50,082 bases of DNA, from contig NZ_JAMPKJ010000045.1 in assembly GCF_039962115.1 (NCBI RefSeq), forward strand, positions 1 to 50,082. Direction: 5' to 3'. Each line of letters begins with the position of its first letter. Within the stretch, counting starts at the first letter, position 1. The position numbers were made by a program, and so were the translations under genes. Of the stretch, positions 10,001-17,230 are shown one piece after another. The stretch comes from Funiculus sociatus GB2-C1 (GTDB lineage: Bacteria > Cyanobacteriota > Cyanobacteriia > Cyanobacteriales > FACHB-T130). The notes beneath the pieces are model-generated. The model saw nothing but the letters and a program-made list of their open reading frames with translations, did not search any database and had not been told where the DNA came from.

Positions 10001-11218
10001 AGCCAACAGAAGCAGTTTGAGGCAGAAAAGTCACAGCTACTCGTCCAGGAGCAGTCAGCGCGTCAACAGGCAGAAACCGCCAATCAAAGTAAGGATGATT
10101 TTTTATCCAATCTCTCTCACGAACTCCGTAACCCGCTTAATACGATCCTGGGTTGGGCGCAACTTCTGAGTAAAAAAAAGTTAGATGAAGCCACAGTCAC
10201 TCGCGCCCTGGAGGTGATCGAGCGGAGTGCCAGAGCGCAATCTCAGTTAATCGAGGATCTCCTTGATGTTTCGAGGATTAACAGTGGAAAGCTACAATTA
10301 AACACTCGTCCGCTCGATCTAGCTTTGATAGTAAATGCGGCGATTGAGTCTATTCAATTGGCAGCAGAAACCAAAAACATTCAAGTTACTTCGCAGTTGG
10401 ACTCGGCGCTCATTGTGGGAGATAGCGATCGCTTGCAGCAAGTTCTCTGGAATCTCCTCACTAATGCAATTAAGTTCACTTCATCCGGTGGGCGCGTGGA
10501 AGTGACGCTAACATCTGTGCAAAATCACGCTCAGATCCGAGTCTGCGACACAGGGCGAGGCATTGGGGCTGAGTTGCTACCTTATGTATTCGATCGCTTT
10601 CGTCAAGGCGATGCCAGCAGCAGCAAAGCGACTCAAGGGCTGGGTTTGGGCTTGTCGATTGTTTGGAATATTGTGGAACTACATGGCGGCACGGTACAAG
10701 CAGAAAGCCTCGGTGAAGCACAGGGAACGACGATGACGGTAAGGTTGCTTCTGCGATCACTTCCGCCGAGCCAATTGGAGCCAGTGGAACCTGATGTACC
10801 GAGTGATGCAGTTCCATCTTTAGGTGGTTTGCAGATCCTGGTTGTTGATGACGATTCGGATATCTGTAATTTTGTAACGTGGATCTTGGAAAATGCGGGA
10901 GCCGAAGTTGGAGTGGCTACCTCAGCTAAAGAAGCGATCGCCTCGCTAACCAAAACACCCAACCGATATGATGTACTGTTATCCGATATTGGTATGCCAG
11001 AGAACGACGGCTACTGGTTGATTCGTCAAGTCAGAGGGTTTGACGCGGAAACCGGAGGACAAATCCCAGCCGCCGCGTTAACTGCCTATGCTAGCGATCG
11101 GGATCGTCAACAGGCGATTGCGGCTGGTTTTCAAGCACATCTGGCTAAACCAATCGATCCTTCACAACTGATATTCACGGTGGCGAACTTGGTTGTAACT
11201 AGAAATACCAGTGCATAG
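7031..11218 (+). CDS. CheB-CheR-PAS-histidine kinase-receiver hybrid
   Basis: This 1395-residue single-chain signalling protein carries, in order: a CheB methylesterase domain (about 27-215) with the likely triad Ser37 (GMAASAGG), His64 (IQHLSPDH) and Asp156 (SGGDGDGS); a CheR methyltransferase (about 235-500, with the SAM-binding WVAGCSTGEE); a Glu-rich coiled coil of NEELQ/TNEEL heptads (about 665-760); two PAS-like regions (about 770-1000); a HisKA domain with phospho-acceptor His1030 in LSHELRNPLN; a HATPase with N, G1 and G2 boxes (NLLTNAIKF, DTGRGIG, GLGLGLSIV); and a C-terminal receiver with Asp1319 in LLSDIGMPENDGY. All catalytic residues appear intact. The fusion architecture is known in bacteria. 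No chemoreceptor, CheA or CheW gene is near, so its input and output are unknown. It has no transmembrane segment and is probably cytoplasmic. Confidence 0.95.
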   Translation: MTSNQPFEQPTSESTGKASDTEQQDDVLFPIVGMAASAGGLEAFIDLLRHLPIDTGMAFVLIQHLSPDHKSLLTEILARETKMPVSEVKNGVAVEPNQVYIIPPNTKMILSQGMLQLAPREKVLGKYMPGDAFFTSLATERGTKAIAVVLSGGDGDGSLGLTEIKAAGGVTFAQCEGTAKFDSMPNTAVATGNVDFILPPQKIAEELAKLSRHPLIAHRSSPISVDNFSQSEDVLSIIFALLKSSTGVDFSDYKPNTLARRMQRRMLLYKLERLEDYAQYLKDHPAEVKALYEEILIHVTSFFRDSEAFQQLKEQVFPTITQNKSEDAPIRIWVAGCSTGEEVYSIAICLLEFLRDTSRQPIQIFATDISETAINKARSGVYQENQMVEVSPERRQRFFNKLENGGYQISKVVRELCIFARQDLGSDPPFSNLDLVSCRNVLIYLGEALQQRVMPSFHYSLNARGFLWLGTSESTGKFSGLFTLIDRKYRFYAKKLTVARPIFSFVTSQHPVSIMDSPKRINEITKDNFNLQKETDQLILNRYTPVGVVINEKMDVLQLRGKTDLYLRLPSGTPSFNVLKMVQDDLLLGLRTAVYQAQQQDVLVRKEGLQMVDGDRSKFVNIEVIPFKNDIAQERYFLVLFEEATAPIRHLNPIAPEDLEQNDLEQEIGRLKQELATAIQEQAAAHEYLQAALQEQEHTNQDLKVANEEILSSNEELQSTNEELETAKEEIQATNEELQTTNEELRSRNLELHAVNNDLINLLASSHIPILMLTNDLRVRRFTPMAQKLFNFIPTDVGRPFSDIRTTLELPDLEPLILEVIETLSPKELEVQTQAGYWYNLRIRPYRTTENRIDGAVVVLIDIDALKRSATTLETARKYAEAIVETVQMPLLVLDNKLRVNRANRSFYETFQVSSLETIQSSIFEIGNGQWDLPTMRSLLEDTFANDTPIANFEVEHCFEQIGQKTVRLTACRILQAGDVQMLLLAIEDISQQKQFEAEKSQLLVQEQSARQQAETANQSKDDFLSNLSHELRNPLNTILGWAQLLSKKKLDEATVTRALEVIERSARAQSQLIEDLLDVSRINSGKLQLNTRPLDLALIVNAAIESIQLAAETKNIQVTSQLDSALIVGDSDRLQQVLWNLLTNAIKFTSSGGRVEVTLTSVQNHAQIRVCDTGRGIGAELLPYVFDRFRQGDASSSKATQGLGLGLSIVWNIVELHGGTVQAESLGEAQGTTMTVRLLLRSLPPSQLEPVEPDVPSDAVPSLGGLQILVVDDDSDICNFVTWILENAGAEVGVATSAKEAIASLTKTPNRYDVLLSDIGMPENDGYWLIRQVRGFDAETGGQIPAAALTAYASDRDRQQAIAAGFQAHLAKPIDPSQLIFTVANLVVTRNTSA

Positions 11219-11254
11219 GCAGGTGTCCTGTCTCTGCTTGCATAAGATAAAGAA

Positions 11255-11374
11255 TATAGCGTTTCTCAGTTGGGTGGAATACATCGCGGTTATTTTGTTT
11301 TCGCCACCAACGTTAGGAACATGGCAATGCCATGTCCCTACAGATGTATCTCACCCAACCCTTGAATTGCTATA
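11255..11374. repeat. 120-bp nested inverted repeat, MITE-like
   Basis: The outer arms begin TATAGC (11255) and end GCTATA (11374). Inner arms GTTGGGTG..ATACATC (11269-11285) pair with 11343-11359 at 15 of 17 positions. At the centre TAGGA-ACATGGCA-A-TGCCATGT-CCCTA (11314-11340) forms another near-perfect palindrome. The nested layout and the short gap between two plus-strand genes suggest a non-autonomous miniature element or extended hairpin. No coding sequence is present, and I could not find a second copy in the window. Confidence 0.6.
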
Positions 11375-11418
11375 GTTTAAAATTGGGTTTTTTGACTCAT
11401 TAAGTAGGAAAGAAATTA

Positions 11419-12699
11419 GTGCAACTCGTGGATATTTTAATCCTCTCAAATGGGCCTGGGGAGTTGGCAACCTGGGTGCGTCCAGTTGTGCGACGTTTAA
11501 GAGGACAGTTGGGAGATGAGCGAGAAAAGGTGCGGGTTTCTGTTGTATTGTCGCCTTGTACTCATGCTACCGGAAAAGAAGCAGCGATCGCACTCTCCTA
11601 TCCAGAAGTAGACCGCGTACAGGGAGCAGATCATTTTTTAAAGTTTTTGCTTTGGGGAAAGACTGCCGAAAATTGGGAATGGCGCGATTGCGGTGTAGTA
11701 GTCTTTTTAGGAGGCGATCAATTTTTTGCCGTAGCGATTGGCAAACGCTTAAATTATCGTACCGTTGTCTATGCGGAATGGGAAGCTCGTTGGCAGGGCT
11801 GGATTGACAAATTTGGTGCGATGAAACCAGAGATTATCGCCAAAGTTCCTCAAAAATATGCCGATAAATTTACTGTTGTCGGGGATTTAATGGCAGACGT
11901 ATCTCAAGAAGGCAAAGAAGACTCTTATACTGCCTCATTTTTACTCAGTCCGGAACTTATCGGATTACTTCCAGGATCGAAAGCGGCTAAACTAGCTCAA
12001 GGTGTGCCTTTGTGTTTAGCGATCGCAGAAAACATCCACAAACAACGTCCCCAAACTCAATTTGTAATTCCTGTTGCTCCTACTTTAGATTTATCAACTT
12101 TATCTAGATTTGCTGACAAAGACCAAAACCCAGTAATTGAACTGGTGAAAGGTTCTTCAGCCAAGCTTATCGTACCGGAACCGCCAGAGTTGCCATATTT
12201 CAAGACAGAGGCTGGATTGCGGGTGCAATTGTGGACGCGATCGCCTGCTTACGAATTATTATCCCAATGTTCGCTATGTTTTACCACCGTGGGAGCCAAC
12301 ACCGCTGAACTCGGTGCCTTAGCAGTACCAATGATCGTTTTACTGCCAACTCAACAACTTGATGCCATGCGAAGCTGGGATGGTTTGCCTGGGTTACTCG
12401 CCAACTTGCCACTATTAGGTTCCAGTTTTGCCAAAGCGATCAACTGGATAATAATGAAACAGGTAATGAAACAGGGGCGTTTATATGCTTGGCCTAATCT
12501 CTGGGCGAAATCGCAGGTAGTGCCAGAATTGGTAGGCAGACTACAAGCAGCAGAGGTGGCAGCACTGGCTTTAGATTATCTTAACCACCCGGAAAAATTA
12601 CAACAAATGCGCGATCGCCTCAAAAGTCTTCGCGGTCAACCTGGTGCTGCGGAAAAACTAGCAACTTTAGTTTGTCAAGAGCTAGGAGTTATAAGTTAA
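11419..12699 (+). CDS. Lipid-A-disaccharide synthase-related protein (LpxB-like)
   Basis: The 426-residue protein resembles the cyanobacterial family annotated as lipid-A-disaccharide synthase-related. The N-terminal LILSNGPGELATWVRPVVRRL, the central LGGDQFFAVAIGKRL and LIGLLPGSKAAKL, and the late TTVGANTAELGALAVPMIVLLPTQQ fit a GT-B glycosyltransferase fold with a C-terminal donor site. True LpxB is a different, shorter branch, and the substrate of this group is not known to me. The start is GTG with AGGAAAG about 8 nt upstream. It follows the CheB/CheR gene by 200 bp on the same strand, with the nested inverted repeat between them. A role in glycolipid or envelope synthesis is inference. 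Confidence 0.75.
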   Translation: MQLVDILILSNGPGELATWVRPVVRRLRGQLGDEREKVRVSVVLSPCTHATGKEAAIALSYPEVDRVQGADHFLKFLLWGKTAENWEWRDCGVVVFLGGDQFFAVAIGKRLNYRTVVYAEWEARWQGWIDKFGAMKPEIIAKVPQKYADKFTVVGDLMADVSQEGKEDSYTASFLLSPELIGLLPGSKAAKLAQGVPLCLAIAENIHKQRPQTQFVIPVAPTLDLSTLSRFADKDQNPVIELVKGSSAKLIVPEPPELPYFKTEAGLRVQLWTRSPAYELLSQCSLCFTTVGANTAELGALAVPMIVLLPTQQLDAMRSWDGLPGLLANLPLLGSSFAKAINWIIMKQVMKQGRLYAWPNLWAKSQVVPELVGRLQAAEVAALALDYLNHPEKLQQMRDRLKSLRGQPGAAEKLATLVCQELGVIS

Positions 12700-12714
12700 T
12701 AACTGCTCCCTATT

Positions 12715-13098
12715 TTAAGAAGATTTCCCATCTCTTCGACCTAGTTCATAAACGCCACAACTCATACAAGCTAGTATTCCCATACTAATTGCCCAGCTGC
12801 GTCCTAAACCGATTTCCACACCGTAATTGCAGGCGGCACCAACAATTAAAAAAGGTACAATGCTCAAAATGGAAGCATAAAAAGCGTTTTGTGATTCTCT
12901 ACCCTTACGAGTTCTTTCAAATTCCTCATTAGAAGTGTATAGCGATCGCTCAGCAAAGTTAAACCAGCGATTTAGTTGTTCTGTAACCCATTCACTGGCT
13001 GGAGAGAAACCTAGATATAAAGCTAACGACCATAAAGAGGCACCAGCGATCGCAGTCGCATCGAGAGCGAATCTAAAAGGTAAAATTTCAGTCAGCAT
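12715..13098 (-). CDS. Small integral membrane protein, function unknown
   Basis: The 127-residue product has about three hydrophobic segments (near residues 10-30, 74-91 and 98-115). Between the first and second is a charged stretch with FERTRKGRESQNAF. I do not recognise the family. The gene is convergent with the LpxB-like gene (15-bp gap) and its 5' end faces the M23 peptidase promoter region. The ATG at 13098 is the only reasonable start. Codon use and HIP1 content resemble the neighbours, so it is probably a real chromosomal gene. Confidence 0.65.
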   Translation of the reverse strand: MLTEILPFRFALDATAIAGASLWSLALYLGFSPASEWVTEQLNRWFNFAERSLYTSNEEFERTRKGRESQNAFYASILSIVPFLIVGAACNYGVEIGLGRSWAISMGILACMSCGVYELGRRDGKSS

Positions 13099-13188
13099 GA
13101 GTTTTAAAGCATTATATTTTTCACTTTTAGGAATTTTAACAAAATTAAAGAATCTCGCGAAATAGCCAATACCCCTCTACTGGGAGGC

Positions 13189-13216
13189 TTGACAGAGCTG
13201 CAATCTAGAGTAGAAT
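13189..13216 (+). promoter_or_regulatory. Candidate sigma-70-type promoter for the M23 peptidase
   Basis: A perfect -35 TTGACA (13189-13194) is followed after 16 nt by TAGAAT (13211-13216), five of six matches to the -10 consensus. It lies 77 bp upstream of the peptidase ATG. Read by eye only. Confidence 0.5.
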
Positions 13217-13292
13217 ACACCACGATCTTTGATTTTTTTTGGCAAAATACACCGTTGTGTGTAACTTATTTAAGCAGTCGAGGAGCGAATTA

Positions 13293-14018
13293 ATGCAGCA
13301 AGCGCCAACGCCACCGAATCTCCAAAACCGCTTTCTGCGTCCCATATTTCTTCTACTTTTTCTAGGGCTGAGTTTAATTGGGTTAATGCCAGCAGTAGAA
13401 CTTCAGGAGGAGAAAGTTGAGGCGAGGGAAATTAGAACAAATTCAGTATTAACTCGCAGTAGTTGGCAAGGTGCATCTTTCCCTGTCGAAAATTTTAAAG
13501 GCTACACTTCTGGCTTTGGCTACCGCCGTTCTCCCACTGACGCTTCTGGTTGGGAATTTCATCGCGGTTTAGACATTGCTGGGCCAGAAGGCAGCTACAT
13601 CCGCAATTGGTGGGCAGGTTACGTCGTGGAAGTCTCAGACCATACCGCCTGCGGCACCTTAATTAAGATCCAATCTGGGCAATGGCAGCACGTCTACTGT
13701 CACCTGAAAGGGAGTGTAGGAACTGCCAATGGCAACCGTTATGTAATAGATCGTGGCGGTGGCATCATAATTTGGCAAGGTCAACAGCTCCCCGCAGGGG
13801 CACGGATTGGTCGTATAGGTATGACTGGGCGTACCACTGGCCCCCACCTGCATTGGGGCTTAAAGTACGCTAATAACTATGTAGATCCTGCCCAGGTTCT
13901 CCGAGCTATGTACTCTCAACAACCAGGCACCACTCAGCAATTTGCTCAGGGTTTCTCTGAGCAATTCACAGGACAGCCGTCTTGGGGTAGCTCTCAGGGG
14001 CGACGCACCATAGATTAG
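13293..14018 (+). CDS. M23 family (LytM-type) metallopeptidase
   Basis: This 241-residue exported peptidase probably cleaves peptidoglycan cross-links. A hydrophobic export or anchor segment spans about residues 14-36. The M23 domain starts near residue 70 with SGFGYRRSP and has the zinc ligands His90 and Asp94 (HRGLD), His137 in the YCHL motif, and His185/His187 in TGPHLHWGL. A complete catalytic set is therefore present. I chose the ATG at 13293 because AGGAG lies 8 nt upstream; an in-frame TTG further up at 13239 would only prepend a non-hydrophobic stretch. There is no LysM or coiled-coil regulator domain. A good promoter lies at 13189-13216, and two hairpins separate the gene from convergent ftsH. 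Confidence 0.9.
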   Translation: MQQAPTPPNLQNRFLRPIFLLLFLGLSLIGLMPAVELQEEKVEAREIRTNSVLTRSSWQGASFPVENFKGYTSGFGYRRSPTDASGWEFHRGLDIAGPEGSYIRNWWAGYVVEVSDHTACGTLIKIQSGQWQHVYCHLKGSVGTANGNRYVIDRGGGIIIWQGQQLPAGARIGRIGMTGRTTGPHLHWGLKYANNYVDPAQVLRAMYSQQPGTTQQFAQGFSEQFTGQPSWGSSQGRRTID

Positions 14019-14060
14019 TGAAGTGGCTCGTGGATGGGGTACTACAGTTTTGGCGTGTTC

Positions 14061-14089
14061 TTAACCCTCTCCTTAGAGGAGAGGGTTAA
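14061..14089. terminator. Hairpin between M23 peptidase and ftsH
   Basis: TTAACCCTCTCCT (14061-14073) and its exact complement (14077-14089) enclose a 3-nt loop. It probably acts as a terminator between convergent genes. The same CCCTCTCCT/AGGAGAGGG stem recurs at 47939-47961, so it is also a dispersed hairpin type. Confidence 0.6.
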
Positions 14090-14122
14090 GGAAGAATTTT
14101 TTCACGGGAGAGGCTTTAAAAT

Positions 14123-14158
14123 TAACCCCCTTCCCTTGAAGGAAAGGGAAGGGGGTTA
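14123..14158. terminator. Second hairpin between M23 peptidase and ftsH
   Basis: TAACCCCCTTCCCTT (14123-14137) pairs exactly with 14144-14158 across a 6-nt loop. With the T-rich tract at 14204-14228, which lies between it and the ftsH stop, this pair of hairpins likely insulates the two converging transcripts. Confidence 0.55.
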
Positions 14159-14229
14159 GGTGTGTATTAGACTCAACGGCGAAAGAAAAATAGATTAAAA
14201 GAGAACCTTTTTCTTTTTTTTTCTTTTTT

Positions 14230-16164
14230 CTACACGCTCTCTTTTAAAGGAGCGGAGGGAAGCACTAGCTCTTGCTTACGCTTTTGGATGTATTCATCAA
14301 CGATCTGACGGAAGCGATCGCCTTCAATGGTTTCGTGGTCTAACAGCAGATCCACGAGCATATCTATCAAGGAGCGGTTTTCCAGAATTATCCGGCAAGC
14401 TTCTTTGTAGCAATGGTCAACAATTGAACGGACATGACCATCAATCCGAGCTGCAATCTCCTCCGAATACTCGCTGCGGTTCCCCCAATCTCGACCTAAA
14501 AATACTTCTCCATTCGGACTTTCTAGCGCCACAGGCCCAAGCTCGGACATTCCAAACCGTGTCACCATCTGTCGCGCTCGTTCCGTCACCTTCTCCAGGT
14601 CGTTACCCGCTCCAGTAGTTACTTCATCGTTGCCAAAGATGATTTCCTCTGCTGCTCTCCCGCCTAAGGTAGCAGTAATGCTGGAGAGAATTTGAGATTT
14701 GGAATCCAAACCTATCTCCTCGGCAGGAGTAAACCAAGTTAGCCCCAAAGCTTGCCCGCGAGGCAGTATGGTGACTTTCTCTAAAGGGTTGTGGTGGGGA
14801 CTCAGGGTGCCGACGATTGCGTGACCAACCTCGTGATAAGCAATCAGACGCTTCTTCCTGCCATCTACCAAGGGTGTTCGTTCCATGCCAGCTACCACCC
14901 GGTCTATGGCATCGTTGATTTCTAGTTCTGAAACGGCTTCTTTCCGGCGACGAGCCGTTAAAATGGCGGCTTCGTTGAGCAGGTTGGCTAAATCAGCACC
15001 TGTGAAACCTGGGGTACGACGAGCGATCGCTTCTAAGGATACTTCCGGAGCGATTTTTTTGTTGCGGGCGTGTACATCCAAAATTTCCCGTCGTCCTTTC
15101 AGATCCGGGTAGTCTACTATTACTTGGCGGTCAAAGCGTCCCGGACGCAGTAATGCCGAATCTAGTACATCGGGACGGTTGGTGGCAGCAATAATAATAA
15201 TCCCAGTGTTGCCTTCAAAGCCGTCCATTTCGGTCAGCAACTGGTTGAGGGTTTGTTCCCTCTCGTCGTTACCGCCGCCGATACCTGTGCCGCGTTGCCG
15301 TCCTACAGCGTCAATTTCATCGATGAAGATTAAACAAGGGGCGTTTTCCTTGGCTTTTTTAAACAAGTCGCGGACGCGGGATGCACCAACGCCGACAAAC
15401 ATTTCCACAAACTCAGATCCAGAGATGCTGAAAAATGGGACTCCAGCTTCGCCGGCGATCGCTTTTGCCAATAAAGTCTTACCCGTTCCCGGAGGGCCTA
15501 CTAACAGCACTCCTTTGGGAATTCTCGCACCTATTGCTGTAAACCGTTCCGGTTGCTTCAGGAAAGTGACAACTTCTTCTAGTTCTTCTTTGGCTTCTTC
15601 AATCCCAGCTACATCGTCAAATTTGATTCCTGTTTTCGCCTCCATCTGGAATCTAGCTCTGGATTTGCCAAAGTTCATCGCTTGACCAGAGGAATTGCTA
15701 GAACGACGGAAAACGAACATTAAAACTGCCATTAAGAACAACAGCAAAAGTAAATTTGCCGCCACCCCCAAAACAGCCGCGTTATCCCCAGACGGTTGTA
15801 CATCCAAGTCAATGTTTTTATCGCGGAGTCTTTCAATCAACTCTGGATTTTGCTCGAACAGCATCACCTCTTGACGCGGAGCTGTGGAGCTTTGCCCCTT
15901 TAATGTCACCCTAGCAATCTTGGTTGCTGGGTCAATTTCTACTTTGGTGACTTGGTTGGCATCAATTTTCTGCAACAGGTCGCCATAACTGAGGGTGTTC
16001 TGCTCTACCTTGGCAAGGGCTGGGGAACCCAACAACATCCCCTGAAAAATCATCAAACCTGCGGCAAGTTGCCAGAAGCGTTTCGGCTTCTTAGCACGAT
16101 TCTCCTTAGAATTTTTTGGTTGTTCTTGCCCTGTCCATGCTCTCATTGAGGAATTGTTTTTCAT
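14230..16164 (-). CDS. ftsH: ATP-dependent zinc metalloprotease FtsH
   Basis: This 644-residue membrane AAA+ protease degrades damaged or unassembled membrane proteins; in cyanobacteria such proteases act in photosystem II repair and stress responses. Two membrane segments lie at about 31-51 and 131-152, with a lumenal or periplasmic domain between. The AAA domain has Walker A GPPGTGKT (223-230), Walker B LIFIDEID (278-285) and the second-region-of-homology [20 protein letters not shown]. The protease domain has the zinc motif HEVGH (444-448) and a downstream Asp in [11 protein letters not shown]. The [20 protein letters not shown] junction resembles the Synechocystis FtsH1-like branch from memory, but I would not fix the paralogue. 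ATG 16164 is used; Met7 is an alternative. It is convergent with the M23 gene. Confidence 0.96.
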   Translation of the reverse strand: MKNNSSMRAWTGQEQPKNSKENRAKKPKRFWQLAAGLMIFQGMLLGSPALAKVEQNTLSYGDLLQKIDANQVTKVEIDPATKIARVTLKGQSSTAPRQEVMLFEQNPELIERLRDKNIDLDVQPSGDNAAVLGVAANLLLLLFLMAVLMFVFRRSSNSSGQAMNFGKSRARFQMEAKTGIKFDDVAGIEEAKEELEEVVTFLKQPERFTAIGARIPKGVLLVGPPGTGKTLLAKAIAGEAGVPFFSISGSEFVEMFVGVGASRVRDLFKKAKENAPCLIFIDEIDAVGRQRGTGIGGGNDEREQTLNQLLTEMDGFEGNTGIIIIAATNRPDVLDSALLRPGRFDRQVIVDYPDLKGRREILDVHARNKKIAPEVSLEAIARRTPGFTGADLANLLNEAAILTARRRKEAVSELEINDAIDRVVAGMERTPLVDGRKKRLIAYHEVGHAIVGTLSPHHNPLEKVTILPRGQALGLTWFTPAEEIGLDSKSQILSSITATLGGRAAEEIIFGNDEVTTGAGNDLEKVTERARQMVTRFGMSELGPVALESPNGEVFLGRDWGNRSEYSEEIAARIDGHVRSIVDHCYKEACRIILENRSLIDMLVDLLLDHETIEGDRFRQIVDEYIQKRKQELVLPSAPLKESV

Positions 16165-16499
16165 ACAAATGCCCTTTGCCTGCTGCTTTGACTGAACCTC
16201 TCACTTGCTGGATTTCCTGAGAAATATACCTGATTCAGCAGTTGAGTTAACCTTTCTACAATCTAGTTTAACTTTCTCTATTACAGCCGTGAGTGCTAAC
16301 CGATCCGCTTTGTTTGACGGACTCATTGACAAAGTTCGCTTAAATCAGCTATCTTAAATGTAGTCATTACGACTTCGATTTATTTTGGCTTGATCTTAGC
16401 GGTCGATATGCAGATGAAATTTAATACAGCATATGCTGGAGTTTAGTTAAATATTTTTGCTGTTATTCAAATCAGTTTTTAACCCTAGTAGAGGCGAAT
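16165..16499. other. Divergent intergenic region ftsH / FMN reductase
   Basis: This 335-bp region holds the promoters of two divergent genes. On the plus strand TTGACA (16326-16331), an 18-nt spacer and TATCTT (16350-16355) form a candidate promoter about 145 bp before the FMN reductase. I see no small gene, RNA or repeat in it. Confidence 0.45.
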
Positions 16500-17045
16500 A
16501 TGGTCAAAATAGTTGGAATTGGCGGGAGTTTAAGACCTGCATCCCAGAGCCAGCAGGCTTTGAATTTAGCCGCTGGGCGGGTGCAAGCTTTGGGAGCTTC
16601 AGTAGAAATTCTCGATTTGCGACAGATGCAGTTGCCGTTCTGCAACGGGGAAAAAGAATATCCCGGCTTTCCGGATGTTGAGCGTTTGCAAAAGGCGGTA
16701 GCCGAGGCCGATGGCATAATTTTGGCGACCCCTGAGTATCATGGCAGTCTCAGTGGTGTGATGAAAAATGCCTTGGACTTGATGAGCTTCGACCAGATGA
16801 GCGACAAAGTTGTTGGTTTAATTAGTGTATTGGGCGGGCAAGTCAACAGCAACGCTCTCAACGATCTGCGGCTGATTATGCGTTGGGTTCATGCTTGGGT
16901 AATTCCAGAGCAAATTGCAATTGGACAAGCTTGGAAAGCCTTCAGCCCAGATGGCAAGTTGCTGGATGAGAAACTATCCCAGAGATTCGATGAGTTTGCT
17001 CAGAGTTTAGTAGAAAACACCCAAAAACTCCGAAACGTTGCCTAA
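16500..17045 (+). CDS. NADPH-dependent FMN reductase family protein
   Basis: This 181-residue flavodoxin-like protein probably reduces quinones, chromate or azo compounds using NAD(P)H and FMN. The FMN phosphate loop GIGGSLRPASQS is near residue 6, and the signature PEYHGSLSGVMKNALDL is near residue 80, which is the pattern of the ArsH/chromate-reductase-type FMN_red family. The length is standard. The ATG at 16500 has GAGG about 5 nt upstream. It is a single-gene unit ended by a double hairpin. The physiological substrate cannot be told from sequence. Confidence 0.9.
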   Translation: MVKIVGIGGSLRPASQSQQALNLAAGRVQALGASVEILDLRQMQLPFCNGEKEYPGFPDVERLQKAVAEADGIILATPEYHGSLSGVMKNALDLMSFDQMSDKVVGLISVLGGQVNSNALNDLRLIMRWVHAWVIPEQIAIGQAWKAFSPDGKLLDEKLSQRFDEFAQSLVENTQKLRNVA

Positions 17046-17048
17046 CCT

Positions 17049-17126
17049 AAGAACCTCACCCCCAGGCTCTCTCCGTTTTTCGGAGAGAGCAGCTAGAGTC
17101 TATGGCTCTGGCGGGGTGAGGTTCTT
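17049..17126 (+). terminator. Nested double hairpin after the FMN reductase
   Basis: The outer arms AAGAACCTCACCCC (17049-17062) and 17113-17126 pair exactly and are followed by TTTT. Inside, GCTCTCTCCG (17066-17075) pairs exactly with 17081-17090 across a TTTTT loop. The outer stem plus T-run fits a rho-independent terminator on the plus strand. Confidence 0.65.
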
Positions 17127-17194
17127 TTGTGAATGTAATCAGCCAAACTACATAACTCTCAAAGCCTTGCAAGTGAAGCAGAGCTTAAGCTAAA

Positions 17195-17221
17195 TCATTC
17201 CCAGGCTCAGCCTGGGAATGA
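17195..17221. terminator. Hairpin downstream of the ferrochelatase-family gene
   Basis: TCATTCCCAGGC (17195-17206) and its exact complement (17210-17221) flank a 3-nt loop, 10 bp past the stop codon of the minus-strand gene. It may be a terminator or a dispersed CCCAGGC hairpin repeat. Confidence 0.5.
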
Positions 17222-17230
17222 GAGAATGGC

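Noticed and set aside
13239-13292. N-terminal extension of the M23 peptidase from a TTG
   Set aside because: The ATG at 13293 has an AGGAG at proper spacing and gives a normal export signal.
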